Source: Verrucosispora sioxanthis
GTDB lineage: Bacteria; Actinomycetota; Actinomycetes; Mycobacteriales; Micromonosporaceae
Direction of reading: 5' to 3'
NCBI RefSeq assembly: GCF_010560025.1
Contig: NZ_SAIY01000001.1
Coordinates: forward strand, 682,001-746,000
Length of the DNA stretch: 64,000 nt
The notes under the pieces are model-generated. The model did not search any database, was not told the origin of the DNA, and was given only the letters and a program-made list of their open reading frames with translations. Numbering within the stretch: position 1 is the stretch's first letter; each line of letters starts with the position of its first letter. Positions 18,138 through 25,523 of this stretch are shown here, one piece after another. A program made the translations under genes and the position numbers.

Positions 18138-18796
18138 TGTCGGACGTGCTGGGAATCACCGACCTCTGGACGTACGTGCTGGGCACCGTGGCCATCGTGC
18201 TGCTGCCCGGCCCCAATTCGTTGTTCGTCCTCTCCACCGCCGCGCGGCGTGGCGTCGGCGTCGGCTACCGGGCGGCGAGCGGCGTCTGGGTCGGTGACGC
18301 GATCCTGATGTTCCTCTCCGCCGCGGGAGTGGCGTCGCTGCTCAAGGCGTACCCGCCGGTCTTCCTTGTGATCAAGTACGCGGGCGCGGCGTACCTGGGC
18401 TATGTGGGGTTGACCATGCTGCGCGGGGCGTGGCGACGCTGGCGGGAACGCAACGACCCGGCCACCCCGCGGTTGATCGATGCCGCGGAGCCGGCGGCGA
18501 TGCGCAGCCCGTTCCGCAAGGCGCTGGTGATCAGTCTGCTCAACCCGAAGGCGATCCTGTTCTTCGTCTCGTTCTTCATCCAGTTCGTCGATCCGACCTA
18601 CCCCTGGCCGGCACTGTCGTTCCTGCTGCTCGGTCTGATCGCCCAGGTGACCAGCGCGCTCTACCTGACTGCGTTGATCTTCGCGGGTACCTTCCTGGCC
18701 GCCCAGTTCAGTCGGCGTCGCCGGCTGGCGGCCGGCGCGACAAGCGCGGTCGGTGCGCTCTTCCTCGGCTTCGGCCTCAAGCTCGCCCAGGGCTGA
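18134..18796 (+). CDS. LysE family amino-acid exporter
   Basis: This 220-aa inner-membrane exporter of the LysE/RhtB/LeuE superfamily has about six hydrophobic helices. Near the N-terminus is LLPGPNSLFVLSTAARRGVG, corresponding to the conserved PGPN motif, and SLLNPKAILFFVSFF is the second family signature. The exported amino acid is unknown; leucine or threonine-type substrates are typical. The ATG overlaps the stop of the GNAT gene by 4 bp, so the two are translationally coupled. It converges on the Spo0M-like gene, whose 3' end may overlap it. Confidence 0.88.
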   Translation: MMSDVLGITDLWTYVLGTVAIVLLPGPNSLFVLSTAARRGVGVGYRAASGVWVGDAILMFLSAAGVASLLKAYPPVFLVIKYAGAAYLGYVGLTMLRGAWRRWRERNDPATPRLIDAAEPAAMRSPFRKALVISLLNPKAILFFVSFFIQFVDPTYPWPALSFLLLGLIAQVTSALYLTALIFAGTFLAAQFSRRRRLAAGATSAVGALFLGFGLKLAQG

Positions 18797-19753
18797 GCGG
18801 CGTCCGGGAGATCTCGTGCCGCCGCCACCGTCGCCACCGCCGCCCTCGCCGCCGCCGACACCCGCGCCGCCCGCGTCGCCACCGAATGTCGGGCCGGGTG
18901 GCAGCGGCCGGTCGGGTGGGCGGCTGACGTGGGCCGACTCGGGGACGGGGGCTGACCAGTCGGCGTGTGCCGCGGCGGCGGCGTGCCGGTTGATCGCTTC
19001 GCGCAGCCACCCGTCCACGGTGCTCACCCAGTCCCGCTGGTCGGCGCCAACGTGCCAGATCCGGAACCGGCTGATGCTGGTGTGGGTGATTCCGGCCAGC
19101 GCCAACCGCCGGTCGCACCAGAGGATCACCTCCAGGCCGGCGGAGTTGGTCACGAAGATCACCTCCAGCTCGGTGATCGGCCCGGCGTAGAGCGGACCGA
19201 CCCAGAAGCCCCACCGCTGGTGCAGGGGCAGGGCCTGCTCCACGCCGGGTAGCCGGCCGTCGACCAGGCCGGACTGGCGGACGCGGAAGCCGAGCGTGTC
19301 CAGGGCGGCCAGGATGTGCTGCTGGGTCGGCAGCGGATGGACCAGAACCGGCACCATCGCCCCCTGGTCCAGGGTGGCGTCGATCGCCACCTCGGTACGC
19401 AGTCCCATCCGCAGGCTGAGCAAGGGCACCCCACCCAGCGTGGTCACCGGCGTCTCCCACGGCACCGGGAACTCGAACGGGATCGACCGGGCCCGTCCGG
19501 CCCGCAGCACCATCGCGTCCGCCACCTGCGCCTGATGGAACTGCACCAGCCGGCGGGGAGCCTCCGGATCGTCCGGCTCGACCGTGCTGACCAGGCCGAG
19601 CCGGACGTGCCGGACCGCTACGTCGACGGAGCCGGCGATCAGGTTCACCCGCCCCGGCAGGCGCAGGCCGGGACGGGTGCTCGGGTTGGCCAGCGCGGTC
19701 TGCACCGTCAGGCCCGTTCCGCCCGATCCCGGTGACACCCCCGTCAGCCGCAC
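18777..19753 (-). CDS. Spo0M-like sporulation-control protein; 3' end uncertain
   Basis: From GTG at 19753 the first 260 or so residues are an arrestin-like Spo0M (SpoOM) domain, with VNLIAGSVDVAVRHVRLGL, RSIPFEFPVPWETPVTTLGG and HQRWGFWVGPLYAGPITELEV. A Gly-rich tail follows (GVGGGEGGGGDGGGG). As written, the frame then runs on, without a stop, antisense through all of lysE to 17786, which cannot be real coding. One missing base in the Gly-rich tract would put the stop at 18777, overlapping lysE by 20 bp; that is the end given. The family is linked to development in Bacillus and streptomycetes. Its role here is inferred. Confidence 0.7.
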
Positions 19754-19762
19754 CCGTTACCC

Positions 19763-20830
19763 CTATCTGAGCCGGCGTACCGCGCGCGGGATCGGATCGG
19801 TCTCGTCGTCGAACTCCCCGATGACCTCCTCCAGCAGGTCCTCCAGCGCGACGAAGCCGACCGGCCGGGTGGGTCCACCGCCGTTGCGGACCAGGGCGAG
19901 TTGGGACTGGCGGGCCCGCATCACGGCCACCGCCTCGGTCACGGTGGCGGTGTCGGGCAGCGTGATGGCGTCGTTCATCAGGTCCGCCGCGGTGGCGTCG
20001 GGTCGACCGGCGGTGGCCCGTACCGCCTCCCGTACGTGCACCAGGCCGCAGACGTCACCGGCGGCGTCCAGCACCGCCAGCCGGGACCGGCCGCTGTCCC
20101 GGCTGACCTGCTCGATGCGGTTCGCCGGATCGTCCCGGCGCACGGTCACCATCCGGTCGAACGGTTCCATCACCTGGGCGACCGTCGTGCCCTGCAACTC
20201 CAGCATGCTGGTGAGCAGTTCGTGCTGGGCGGCGCCGAGCAGCCCGTGTTCCCGGGACTGTTCCAGCAGCATGCGCAGCTCGTCCGGGCCGTGCACCTGG
20301 GCCAACTGGTCCTGCGGGTTCACCTTCACCAGCCGCAGCATGGCGTTGGCCACCGCGTTGAGCACCGACAGCACCGGGCGGGCCACCCGGGCGAAGGCCC
20401 GGAACGGCAGGGCCAACAGCAGCGCGGACCGCTCCGGGTGGGTGATCGCCCAGGACTTCGGTGCCATCTCACCGACCACCAGGTGCAGGAAGGTGACCAG
20501 GCTCAGCGCGAAGATCAACGCGATCACGTGGCTGGCGCCGTACGGCACGCCGACCGCGTGCAGCAGCGGACTGAGCAGCCGCTCGATCGCCGGCTCGGCC
20601 AGCGCGCCGAGGCCCAGCGTGCACAGGGTGATGCCGAGTTGCGCGCCGGCCAGCATCAGCGACAGCTCACGCACGCCGTCGAGGGCGGCCCGGGCGGCCC
20701 GGCCGCCGCCGGCCGCCGCCTGTTCCAGGCGGTACCGCTTGCTCGCCACCAGGGCGAACTCGGCGGCGACGAAGAAGCCGTTGAGCGCCAGCAGGACCAC
20801 CGAGGTGATCAGCGCGAATCCGGTGCTCAT
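19763..20830 (-). CDS. CNNM/CBS-domain membrane protein (hemolysin family)
   Basis: This 355-aa protein has an N-terminal CNNM transmembrane domain (DUF21, about residues 1-190, with NGFFVAAEFALVASKR and GEMAPKSWAI) and a cytoplasmic CBS pair (about 210-335). It lacks the C-terminal CorC_HlyC domain of its neighbour. Members are implicated in Mg2+ or Co2+ movement; the substrate here is unproven. Its ATG overlaps the stop of the upstream paralogue by 4 bp, so the two form a coupled pair and may assemble together. It ends 9 bp before the Spo0M start. Confidence 0.9.
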   Translation of the reverse strand: MSTGFALITSVVLLALNGFFVAAEFALVASKRYRLEQAAAGGGRAARAALDGVRELSLMLAGAQLGITLCTLGLGALAEPAIERLLSPLLHAVGVPYGASHVIALIFALSLVTFLHLVVGEMAPKSWAITHPERSALLLALPFRAFARVARPVLSVLNAVANAMLRLVKVNPQDQLAQVHGPDELRMLLEQSREHGLLGAAQHELLTSMLELQGTTVAQVMEPFDRMVTVRRDDPANRIEQVSRDSGRSRLAVLDAAGDVCGLVHVREAVRATAGRPDATAADLMNDAITLPDTATVTEAVAVMRARQSQLALVRNGGGPTRPVGFVALEDLLEEVIGEFDDETDPIPRAVRRLR

Positions 20831-22179
20831 GCCGTCACCTCCGACTGCCCGCCGGTGACCTGGAGGCGGACCGAGTCGGCCACGTGCCGATCCACCGCGA
20901 GCACCTCGACCAGGGCGCGCGGTGGCACCTGGCCGTTCTCGCCGTCGGCCGGCAGGCTGATCTCCAGCCGGTCACCGACCTCGGGCACCCGGCCCAGCTC
21001 CCGCATGACCAGCCCGGAGAGGGTGTCGTACTCGGCCCCCTCGGGCAGGGCGATGCCGGTGCTGTCGGCGACCTCGTCGATGCGCCAGCGGGCGGGCACC
21101 ACCCAGGAGCCGTCCTCCTGCCGCGTCGGGGCCCGCTCCGGCGGGTCGTCCTCGTCGCGGATCGGGCCGACCAGTTCCTCGGCGATGTCCTCGAGCGTGA
21201 TGACTCCGGCGAAACCGCCGTACTCGTCGACCACGCAGGCGAGCTGGCGGTGCCCGGAGCGCAGCCGGTCCAGCACGGTGGGCAGCGGCAGTGTCTCGGG
21301 CACCAGCAGCGGCGGTACGGCGACCGCGCTGACCGGGGTGGCGGCCCGCTCGGCCGGTGGTACCTGGAGCACGTCGGCGATGCCGATCACGCCGACCAGG
21401 TCGTCGACGCCCTCCGCGCCGCGTACCGGGAAGCGGGAGCGGCCGGTGTCGAGCAGCTCGACCACCCGGCTCACCGGCTCGTGCGCGCGTACGGTGTGCA
21501 CGTCGACCCGGGGCACCATCGCCTCACCGGCCGTCAACTGCCGGAAGTCGAGCCCCCGGTCCAGCAGCTCCGACATGTCGGCGTCGAGATGCCCCTCCAA
21601 CCGGGACTCGGCGATGATCTGTTCCAGGTCCTCCGGGGTGGCGCCGCTGGGCAGTTCCTCGATCGGCTCGATGCCGACCCGCCGCAGCAGCCGCACCGCG
21701 GACTTGTCGAAGAGCTTGATCAACGGCCCGGCCATGGCCAGGTAGACCAGGGTGGACCGGGACAACGCCCGGGCCACCTGTTCGGGCCGGGCGATGGCCA
21801 GGTTCTTCGGGGCCAGCTCCCCCACCACCATCTGCACCACAGTGGCGATGACCAGGGCCAGCGCGACTGACAGCGGCAGGCTGACGCCGGTGGAGACACC
21901 GGCCACGCCGAGCAGCTCGGCCAGGCCGGCACCGAGGTACGGCTCGGCGACGTAACCGACGAGCAGTGCGGTCACGGTGATGCCGAGCTGTGCGCCGGAG
22001 AGCATGAACGAGAGCCGTCCAGCGACCTCCAGGGCCCGGACGGACGCCTGGTCACCTTCGGCGGCGAGCTGCTTCAGCTTGCCGCGGTCGACCGCGACGT
22101 AGCCGAACTCCTGCGCGACGAAGTACCCCGTCGCGACGGTCAAGACAACGATCAGAAGAAGACCGACGAGGATCAACAC
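20827..22179 (-). CDS. CNNM/CBS/CorC membrane protein (hemolysin family)
   Basis: This 450-aa paralogue of the next gene is full length: CNNM domain (YFVAQEFGYVAVDR, GELAPKNLAIARPE), a CBS pair with FPVRGAEGVDDLVGVI, and a C-terminal CorC_HlyC domain (ALPEGAEYDTLSGLVM). Magnesium or cobalt transport, or its regulation, is the family role. Translation starts at GTG. The start overlaps the stop of a 33-codon upstream ORF that seems to be on a leaderless transcript (22173-22274), which suggests coupling to it. Confidence 0.9.
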   Translation of the reverse strand: MLILVGLLLIVVLTVATGYFVAQEFGYVAVDRGKLKQLAAEGDQASVRALEVAGRLSFMLSGAQLGITVTALLVGYVAEPYLGAGLAELLGVAGVSTGVSLPLSVALALVIATVVQMVVGELAPKNLAIARPEQVARALSRSTLVYLAMAGPLIKLFDKSAVRLLRRVGIEPIEELPSGATPEDLEQIIAESRLEGHLDADMSELLDRGLDFRQLTAGEAMVPRVDVHTVRAHEPVSRVVELLDTGRSRFPVRGAEGVDDLVGVIGIADVLQVPPAERAATPVSAVAVPPLLVPETLPLPTVLDRLRSGHRQLACVVDEYGGFAGVITLEDIAEELVGPIRDEDDPPERAPTRQEDGSWVVPARWRIDEVADSTGIALPEGAEYDTLSGLVMRELGRVPEVGDRLEISLPADGENGQVPPRALVEVLAVDRHVADSVRLQVTGGQSEVTA

Positions 22180-22274
22180 GGGAGGTTCAGGGCTCCCGGG
22201 GTCGTCGGTGCGTAGGGATGCCGGGGCCTACCCGGCTGGCTACTGCTGCCCTCCTGGGCAGAAGAGTCGATCAT
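22173..22274 (-). CDS. Candidate leaderless small upstream ORF
   Basis: This is a 33-codon frame beginning MIDSSAQEGSSS, on the minus strand just before the CNNM gene. A TAGAAT element (22281-22286) ends 6 nt before its ATG, the spacing at which transcription would start on the A of ATG. Its TGA overlaps the GTG start region of the CNNM gene, so it could deliver ribosomes to that weakly signalled start. The peptide matches no family I know; it is Ser/Pro-rich and ends in Cys. Only position and promoter support it. Confidence 0.4.
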   Translation of the reverse strand: MIDSSAQEGSSSQPGRPRHPYAPTTPGALNLPC

Positions 22275-22280
22275 GTGGTC

Positions 22281-22286
22281 ATTCTA
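22281..22286 (-). promoter_or_regulatory. -10 element of the CNNM pair
   Basis: TAGAAT on the minus strand lies 6 nt before the ATG of the small ORF; no clear -35 is visible. It would make the small ORF's ATG the transcript's 5' end. Confidence 0.45.
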
Positions 22287-22348
22287 CCGGCGGCGTGGCC
22301 CGGGCCGGGCGGGTGTGCTTACTCATCGTGCCCGCCGGCCGGGACGGC

Positions 22349-22684
22349 TCAGTGGTCGGCGAGTTCGTCGGCGTCGAGCAGGTCCCGGTCCACCCGCCCG
22401 GCCCGGTACGCGGCCCGACCGATCATCTGGGCGGCGACCGGGGCGGTGGCCAGTTGAAAGACCCCGACGAGAACGATCATGCCGAGGTCGGCCGGGCTGC
22501 GCAGCCGCAGACCCACCCCCAGCAGCAGGAGCAGCACGCCGAGCACCTGCGGCTTGGTGGCCGCGTGCATGCGACTCAGCGTGTCCGGGAAGCGCAGCAC
22601 CCCGATCGCGGCGGCCAGGCTCAGCAGCGCACCGGTGACGAGGCTGACCGCAGCCAGCCAGTCCGCGACGGCGCCCGGTGTCAC
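22349..22684 (-). CDS. mrpG: Mrp/Mnh antiporter subunit G
   Basis: This is a small membrane subunit of the multi-subunit Na+/H+ (or K+/H+) antiporter, 111 aa, with three hydrophobic spans. The MnhG signature is GVLRFPDTLSRMHAATKPQ. Its GTG start overlaps the stop of mrpF by 4 bp. It is the last gene of the operon; a short stem CTGCCC-TCCT-GGGCAG at 22246-22261 lies beyond. Confidence 0.92.
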   Translation of the reverse strand: MTPGAVADWLAAVSLVTGALLSLAAAIGVLRFPDTLSRMHAATKPQVLGVLLLLLGVGLRLRSPADLGMIVLVGVFQLATAPVAAQMIGRAAYRAGRVDRDLLDADELADH

Positions 22685-22944
22685 GGCCGGTCCCGGACGG
22701 CGAAGCGGACCAGCGAGACGGATCCGACGAAGCCGAGCAGGGCGAGGACCACCAGCACCGGCAGGGTGGTGGCGTGCCGGTTGACCGCGGCCTCCGCGCC
22801 GACGGCGCCGACCATGGTGGCGAGCAGCATGTCGGCCGCGACGACCCGGTCCAGCAGCGTCGGACCCCGGTAGAGGCGGACGAGGGCGAGCAGCGCGGTC
22901 ACCGACAGCAAACTGGTGAGCACGACGGCGAGGAAGATGGTCAC
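22681..22944 (-). CDS. mrpF: Mrp/Mnh antiporter subunit F
   Basis: This 87-aa subunit has three spans with the MnhF signature RLYRGPTLLDRVVAADMLL. The Asp in that signature is conserved in the family. It overlaps mrpE upstream and mrpG downstream, by GTGA in both cases. Confidence 0.92.
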   Translation of the reverse strand: MTIFLAVVLTSLLSVTALLALVRLYRGPTLLDRVVAADMLLATMVGAVGAEAAVNRHATTLPVLVVLALLGFVGSVSLVRFAVRDRP

Positions 22945-23522
22945 GGGAACTCCTTGTCCACTTCTCCGGTACGCGTCCGGCGTAGTTCGGCGGTCGAGCC
23001 GATCGCCGCTACGATCCGCCCTTCCACGGCGCGGACCTGGTCACGGCTGGCGGCGAGCGAGGCGGGGCCGCGTACGTCGAGCACGTGCACGTAGAGGATT
23101 CCGGCGTCCCGGTCCACCTCGATGATCAAAGTGCCGGGCACCAGGGAGAGCACCTCGGCGGTGAGGGCGAGGTTGAGGTCGGTGGGCAGCCGCAGCCGCA
23201 CGCCGATGATCGCCGAACGGGGCGTGTAGCCGGGCTGCACCGCGATCCGGGCGACGTGGGCGCTGGCCCGGACCAACTCGACGACGAACCGGCCGCCGAA
23301 GACCAGCAGCCCCCACGGCCGGAGCCGGCCGTGGAAGGTCACCGGCGGCAACGGGAAGAACAGCAGCACCACTCCGGCGGTCAGCAGCCCGCCGAGCAGG
23401 TTGCCCCAGGTGAACTCCCCCCAGAACAGGTTCCAGGCGAGCACCAGCCAGCCGTAGGCGATCAGTTGGTCACGCCATCGGCCGATCCGGGTGCGCCGCT
23501 CCGGCGCCTCGGGCGTGGTCAC
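22941..23522 (-). CDS. mrpE: Mrp/Mnh antiporter subunit E
   Basis: This 193-aa subunit has two or three N-terminal spans (from AYGWLVLAWNLFWGEF) and a cytoplasmic MnhE domain with LRLPTDLNLALTAEVLSLVPG and IEVDRDAGILYVHVLD. The GTG at 23522, overlapping the mrpD stop, is preferred to a longer frame reaching 23735, which would run antisense to the mrpD end without family similarity. Confidence 0.92.
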   Translation of the reverse strand: MTTPEAPERRTRIGRWRDQLIAYGWLVLAWNLFWGEFTWGNLLGGLLTAGVVLLFFPLPPVTFHGRLRPWGLLVFGGRFVVELVRASAHVARIAVQPGYTPRSAIIGVRLRLPTDLNLALTAEVLSLVPGTLIIEVDRDAGILYVHVLDVRGPASLAASRDQVRAVEGRIVAAIGSTAELRRTRTGEVDKEFP

Positions 23523-25030
23523 GACGCCCCGCCGGGCAGGACGGCCCGCACGTACGGGGTGCGCTCGATCAGATCCGCCGCCGCCCGCCCGGTGACGTCG
23601 AACAACGGTCCGGCCACGAAGGTCAACGACACGCCGAGCACCACCAGGGCGACCGTGGCGCCGACCATCAGCGCGGGCAGCGGGGCGGTCGGCGCGACCG
23701 TTTGGCAGGGCGAGCGCCAGAAGGCGATGTTCCACACCCGGCTCGCCACGTAGAGGGTGAGCAGGCTGGTCACGGCACCGACGGCCACCAGCGTCCAGGG
23801 CAGCGGACCGCCCACGGCGACACCGGCCTGGAGCAGGCCGAGCTTGCCCAGGAAGCCGGAGAACGGCGGGATACCCGCCAGGTTCATCGCCGAGACGAAG
23901 AAGAGCACGCCCACCAGGGGCGCCAGTCGGGCCAGCCCGCCGAGGCGGCGCAGGTCGGTGCTGCCGGCCCGCTGCTCGACCAGCCCGGAGATCAGGAACA
24001 GGGTGGTCTGGATGGTGATGTGGTGGACCACGTAGAAGATGGCACCGACCAGCCCGGCGACCGTGCTCAGCCCCACCCCGAAGATCATGTAACCGATGTG
24101 ACTGACGAGCGTGAACGACAGCAGCCGCTTGATGTCCGACTGGGCCACCGCGCCGAGGATGCCGACCAGCATGGTCAGGCCGGCCGCCACCATCAGCAGT
24201 TCCCCGGCCTGCTGCCCAGGGAAGAGCAGGGTCTGGGTCCGGATGATCGCGTACACGCCGACCTTGGTGAGCAGGCCGGCGAAGACCGCGGTGACCGGGG
24301 CCGGTGCCGTCGGATAGCTGTCGGGCAGCCAGGCCGACAGCGGGAAGACCGCCGCCTTGATCCCGAAGGCCACCAGCAGCATCAGTTGCAGGCTCAGTCG
24401 TACGCCGCCCGGTAGCGCGTCCAGTCGCGCGGTGAGCTGTGCCAGGTTGAGGGTGCCGGTGGCCGCGTAGACCAGGCCCACCGAGATCAGGAAGATCATC
24501 GACGCCAGGACGTTGACCACGACGTAGGTGGAGCCGGTCCGGATGCGTGGCCCGGTGCCGTTGAGGGTGATCAGGACGAAGCTCGCGGCGAGCAGCATCT
24601 CGAAGCCGACGAAGAGGTTGAACAGGTCACCGGCGAGGAACGCGTTGCACACGCCGGCGGTCAGCACGAGGTAGGTGGGGTGGAAGATCGCCACCGGGGA
24701 CCGCTCCCCGACCTCCGCCTGGCCCTGCCCGATCGAGTACAGCAGCACGCAGAGGGTCACCGCCGAGGAGACCACCAGCATCAGCGCGGCCAGTTGGTCG
24801 GCGACCAGCACAATGCCCACCGGCGCCGGCCAGCCGCCGATCTGCACCACCAGTGGGCCCTGCCGGTACGCCTGGACCAGCAGGACGACCGCCACCACCA
24901 GGCTGGTGCTCAGGCACCCCACGCTCACCGTCCGCTGGGTCCACGGCCGGCCCGCCAGCAGCAGGGTCAGCGCGGCACCCAGCAGCGGCAGCACCACCGG
25001 CAGCGGCACGAGAGTGTTCATCGCCGCCAC
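23519..25030 (-). CDS. mrpD: Mrp/Mnh antiporter subunit D
   Basis: This is a large membrane subunit related to complex I NuoM/NuoN, 503 aa, with about 14 spans. It carries the proton-channel features of the family: a Glu in LFVGFEMLLAAS, Lys in FGIKAAVFPLSAWLPDSYP and Lys in GLLTKVGVYAIIR. The GTG start (25030) has no good ribosome site; ATG at 25021 is equally possible. It lies 28 bp after mrpC. Confidence 0.93.
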   Translation of the reverse strand: MAAMNTLVPLPVVLPLLGAALTLLLAGRPWTQRTVSVGCLSTSLVVAVVLLVQAYRQGPLVVQIGGWPAPVGIVLVADQLAALMLVVSSAVTLCVLLYSIGQGQAEVGERSPVAIFHPTYLVLTAGVCNAFLAGDLFNLFVGFEMLLAASFVLITLNGTGPRIRTGSTYVVVNVLASMIFLISVGLVYAATGTLNLAQLTARLDALPGGVRLSLQLMLLVAFGIKAAVFPLSAWLPDSYPTAPAPVTAVFAGLLTKVGVYAIIRTQTLLFPGQQAGELLMVAAGLTMLVGILGAVAQSDIKRLLSFTLVSHIGYMIFGVGLSTVAGLVGAIFYVVHHITIQTTLFLISGLVEQRAGSTDLRRLGGLARLAPLVGVLFFVSAMNLAGIPPFSGFLGKLGLLQAGVAVGGPLPWTLVAVGAVTSLLTLYVASRVWNIAFWRSPCQTVAPTAPLPALMVGATVALVVLGVSLTFVAGPLFDVTGRAAADLIERTPYVRAVLPGGAS

Positions 25031-25058
25031 CGGTCCGGTCCGGCCGGCGCGTACCGGC

Positions 25059-25523
25059 TCATCCCGGGCCCTCCTCGCGCGGTGGGGCGGGTGCGTCGAC
25101 CTGCTGCGGGTCGGCGGTCGGCGGCTCGCCGGTGAGATCGGCGGCGGAAACCTCGTGTTGGGCGGTCCGGCGGACGATCTCCCGGTCCTCTATGTCGTCG
25201 GGCACCTCGTCATCGCCGCTGAGGTACCAGCTGCGGTAGCTGATCGCCAGCAGGAAGGCGGTGAAGCCGAAGGTGATCACGATGGCGGTGAGCACCATGG
25301 CCTGGGGCAGGGCGTCGCTCATCGCCGCCTCGTCGCTGACGCCGACCACCGGTGCCTCGCCGGACCGGCCACCGAAGACGATCAACAGGTTGACGCCGTT
25401 GCCGATCAGGATGACGCCGAGCAGGATCCGGCTCAGGCTGCGTTCCAGCAGCAGGGTCACGCCACAGCCGACGAGTACCCCGATCGTGATGAAGGAGACC
25501 AGGTTCGCTCCGGCGGCCCTCAC
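25059..25523 (-). CDS. mrpC: Mrp/Mnh antiporter subunit C
   Basis: This 154-aa subunit is related to NuoK. Three spans hold LLLERSLSRILLGVILIGNG and the ALPQAMVLTAIVITFG signature, and a hydrophilic acidic tail of about 45 residues follows, longer than in many homologues. The GTG start overlaps the stop of the mrpAB gene by 4 bp. Confidence 0.92.
   Translation of the reverse strand: MRAAGANLVSFITIGVLVGCGVTLLLERSLSRILLGVILIGNGVNLLIVFGGRSGEAPVVGVSDEAAMSDALPQAMVLTAIVITFGFTAFLLAISYRSWYLSGDDEVPDDIEDREIVRRTAQHEVSAADLTGEPPTADPQQVDAPAPPREEGPG

Noticed and set aside
17786..18776. Antisense continuation of the Spo0M frame as a real coding extension
   Set aside because: It mirrors lysE and the GNAT domain, both clearly real, and its sequence is typical of a shadow frame.
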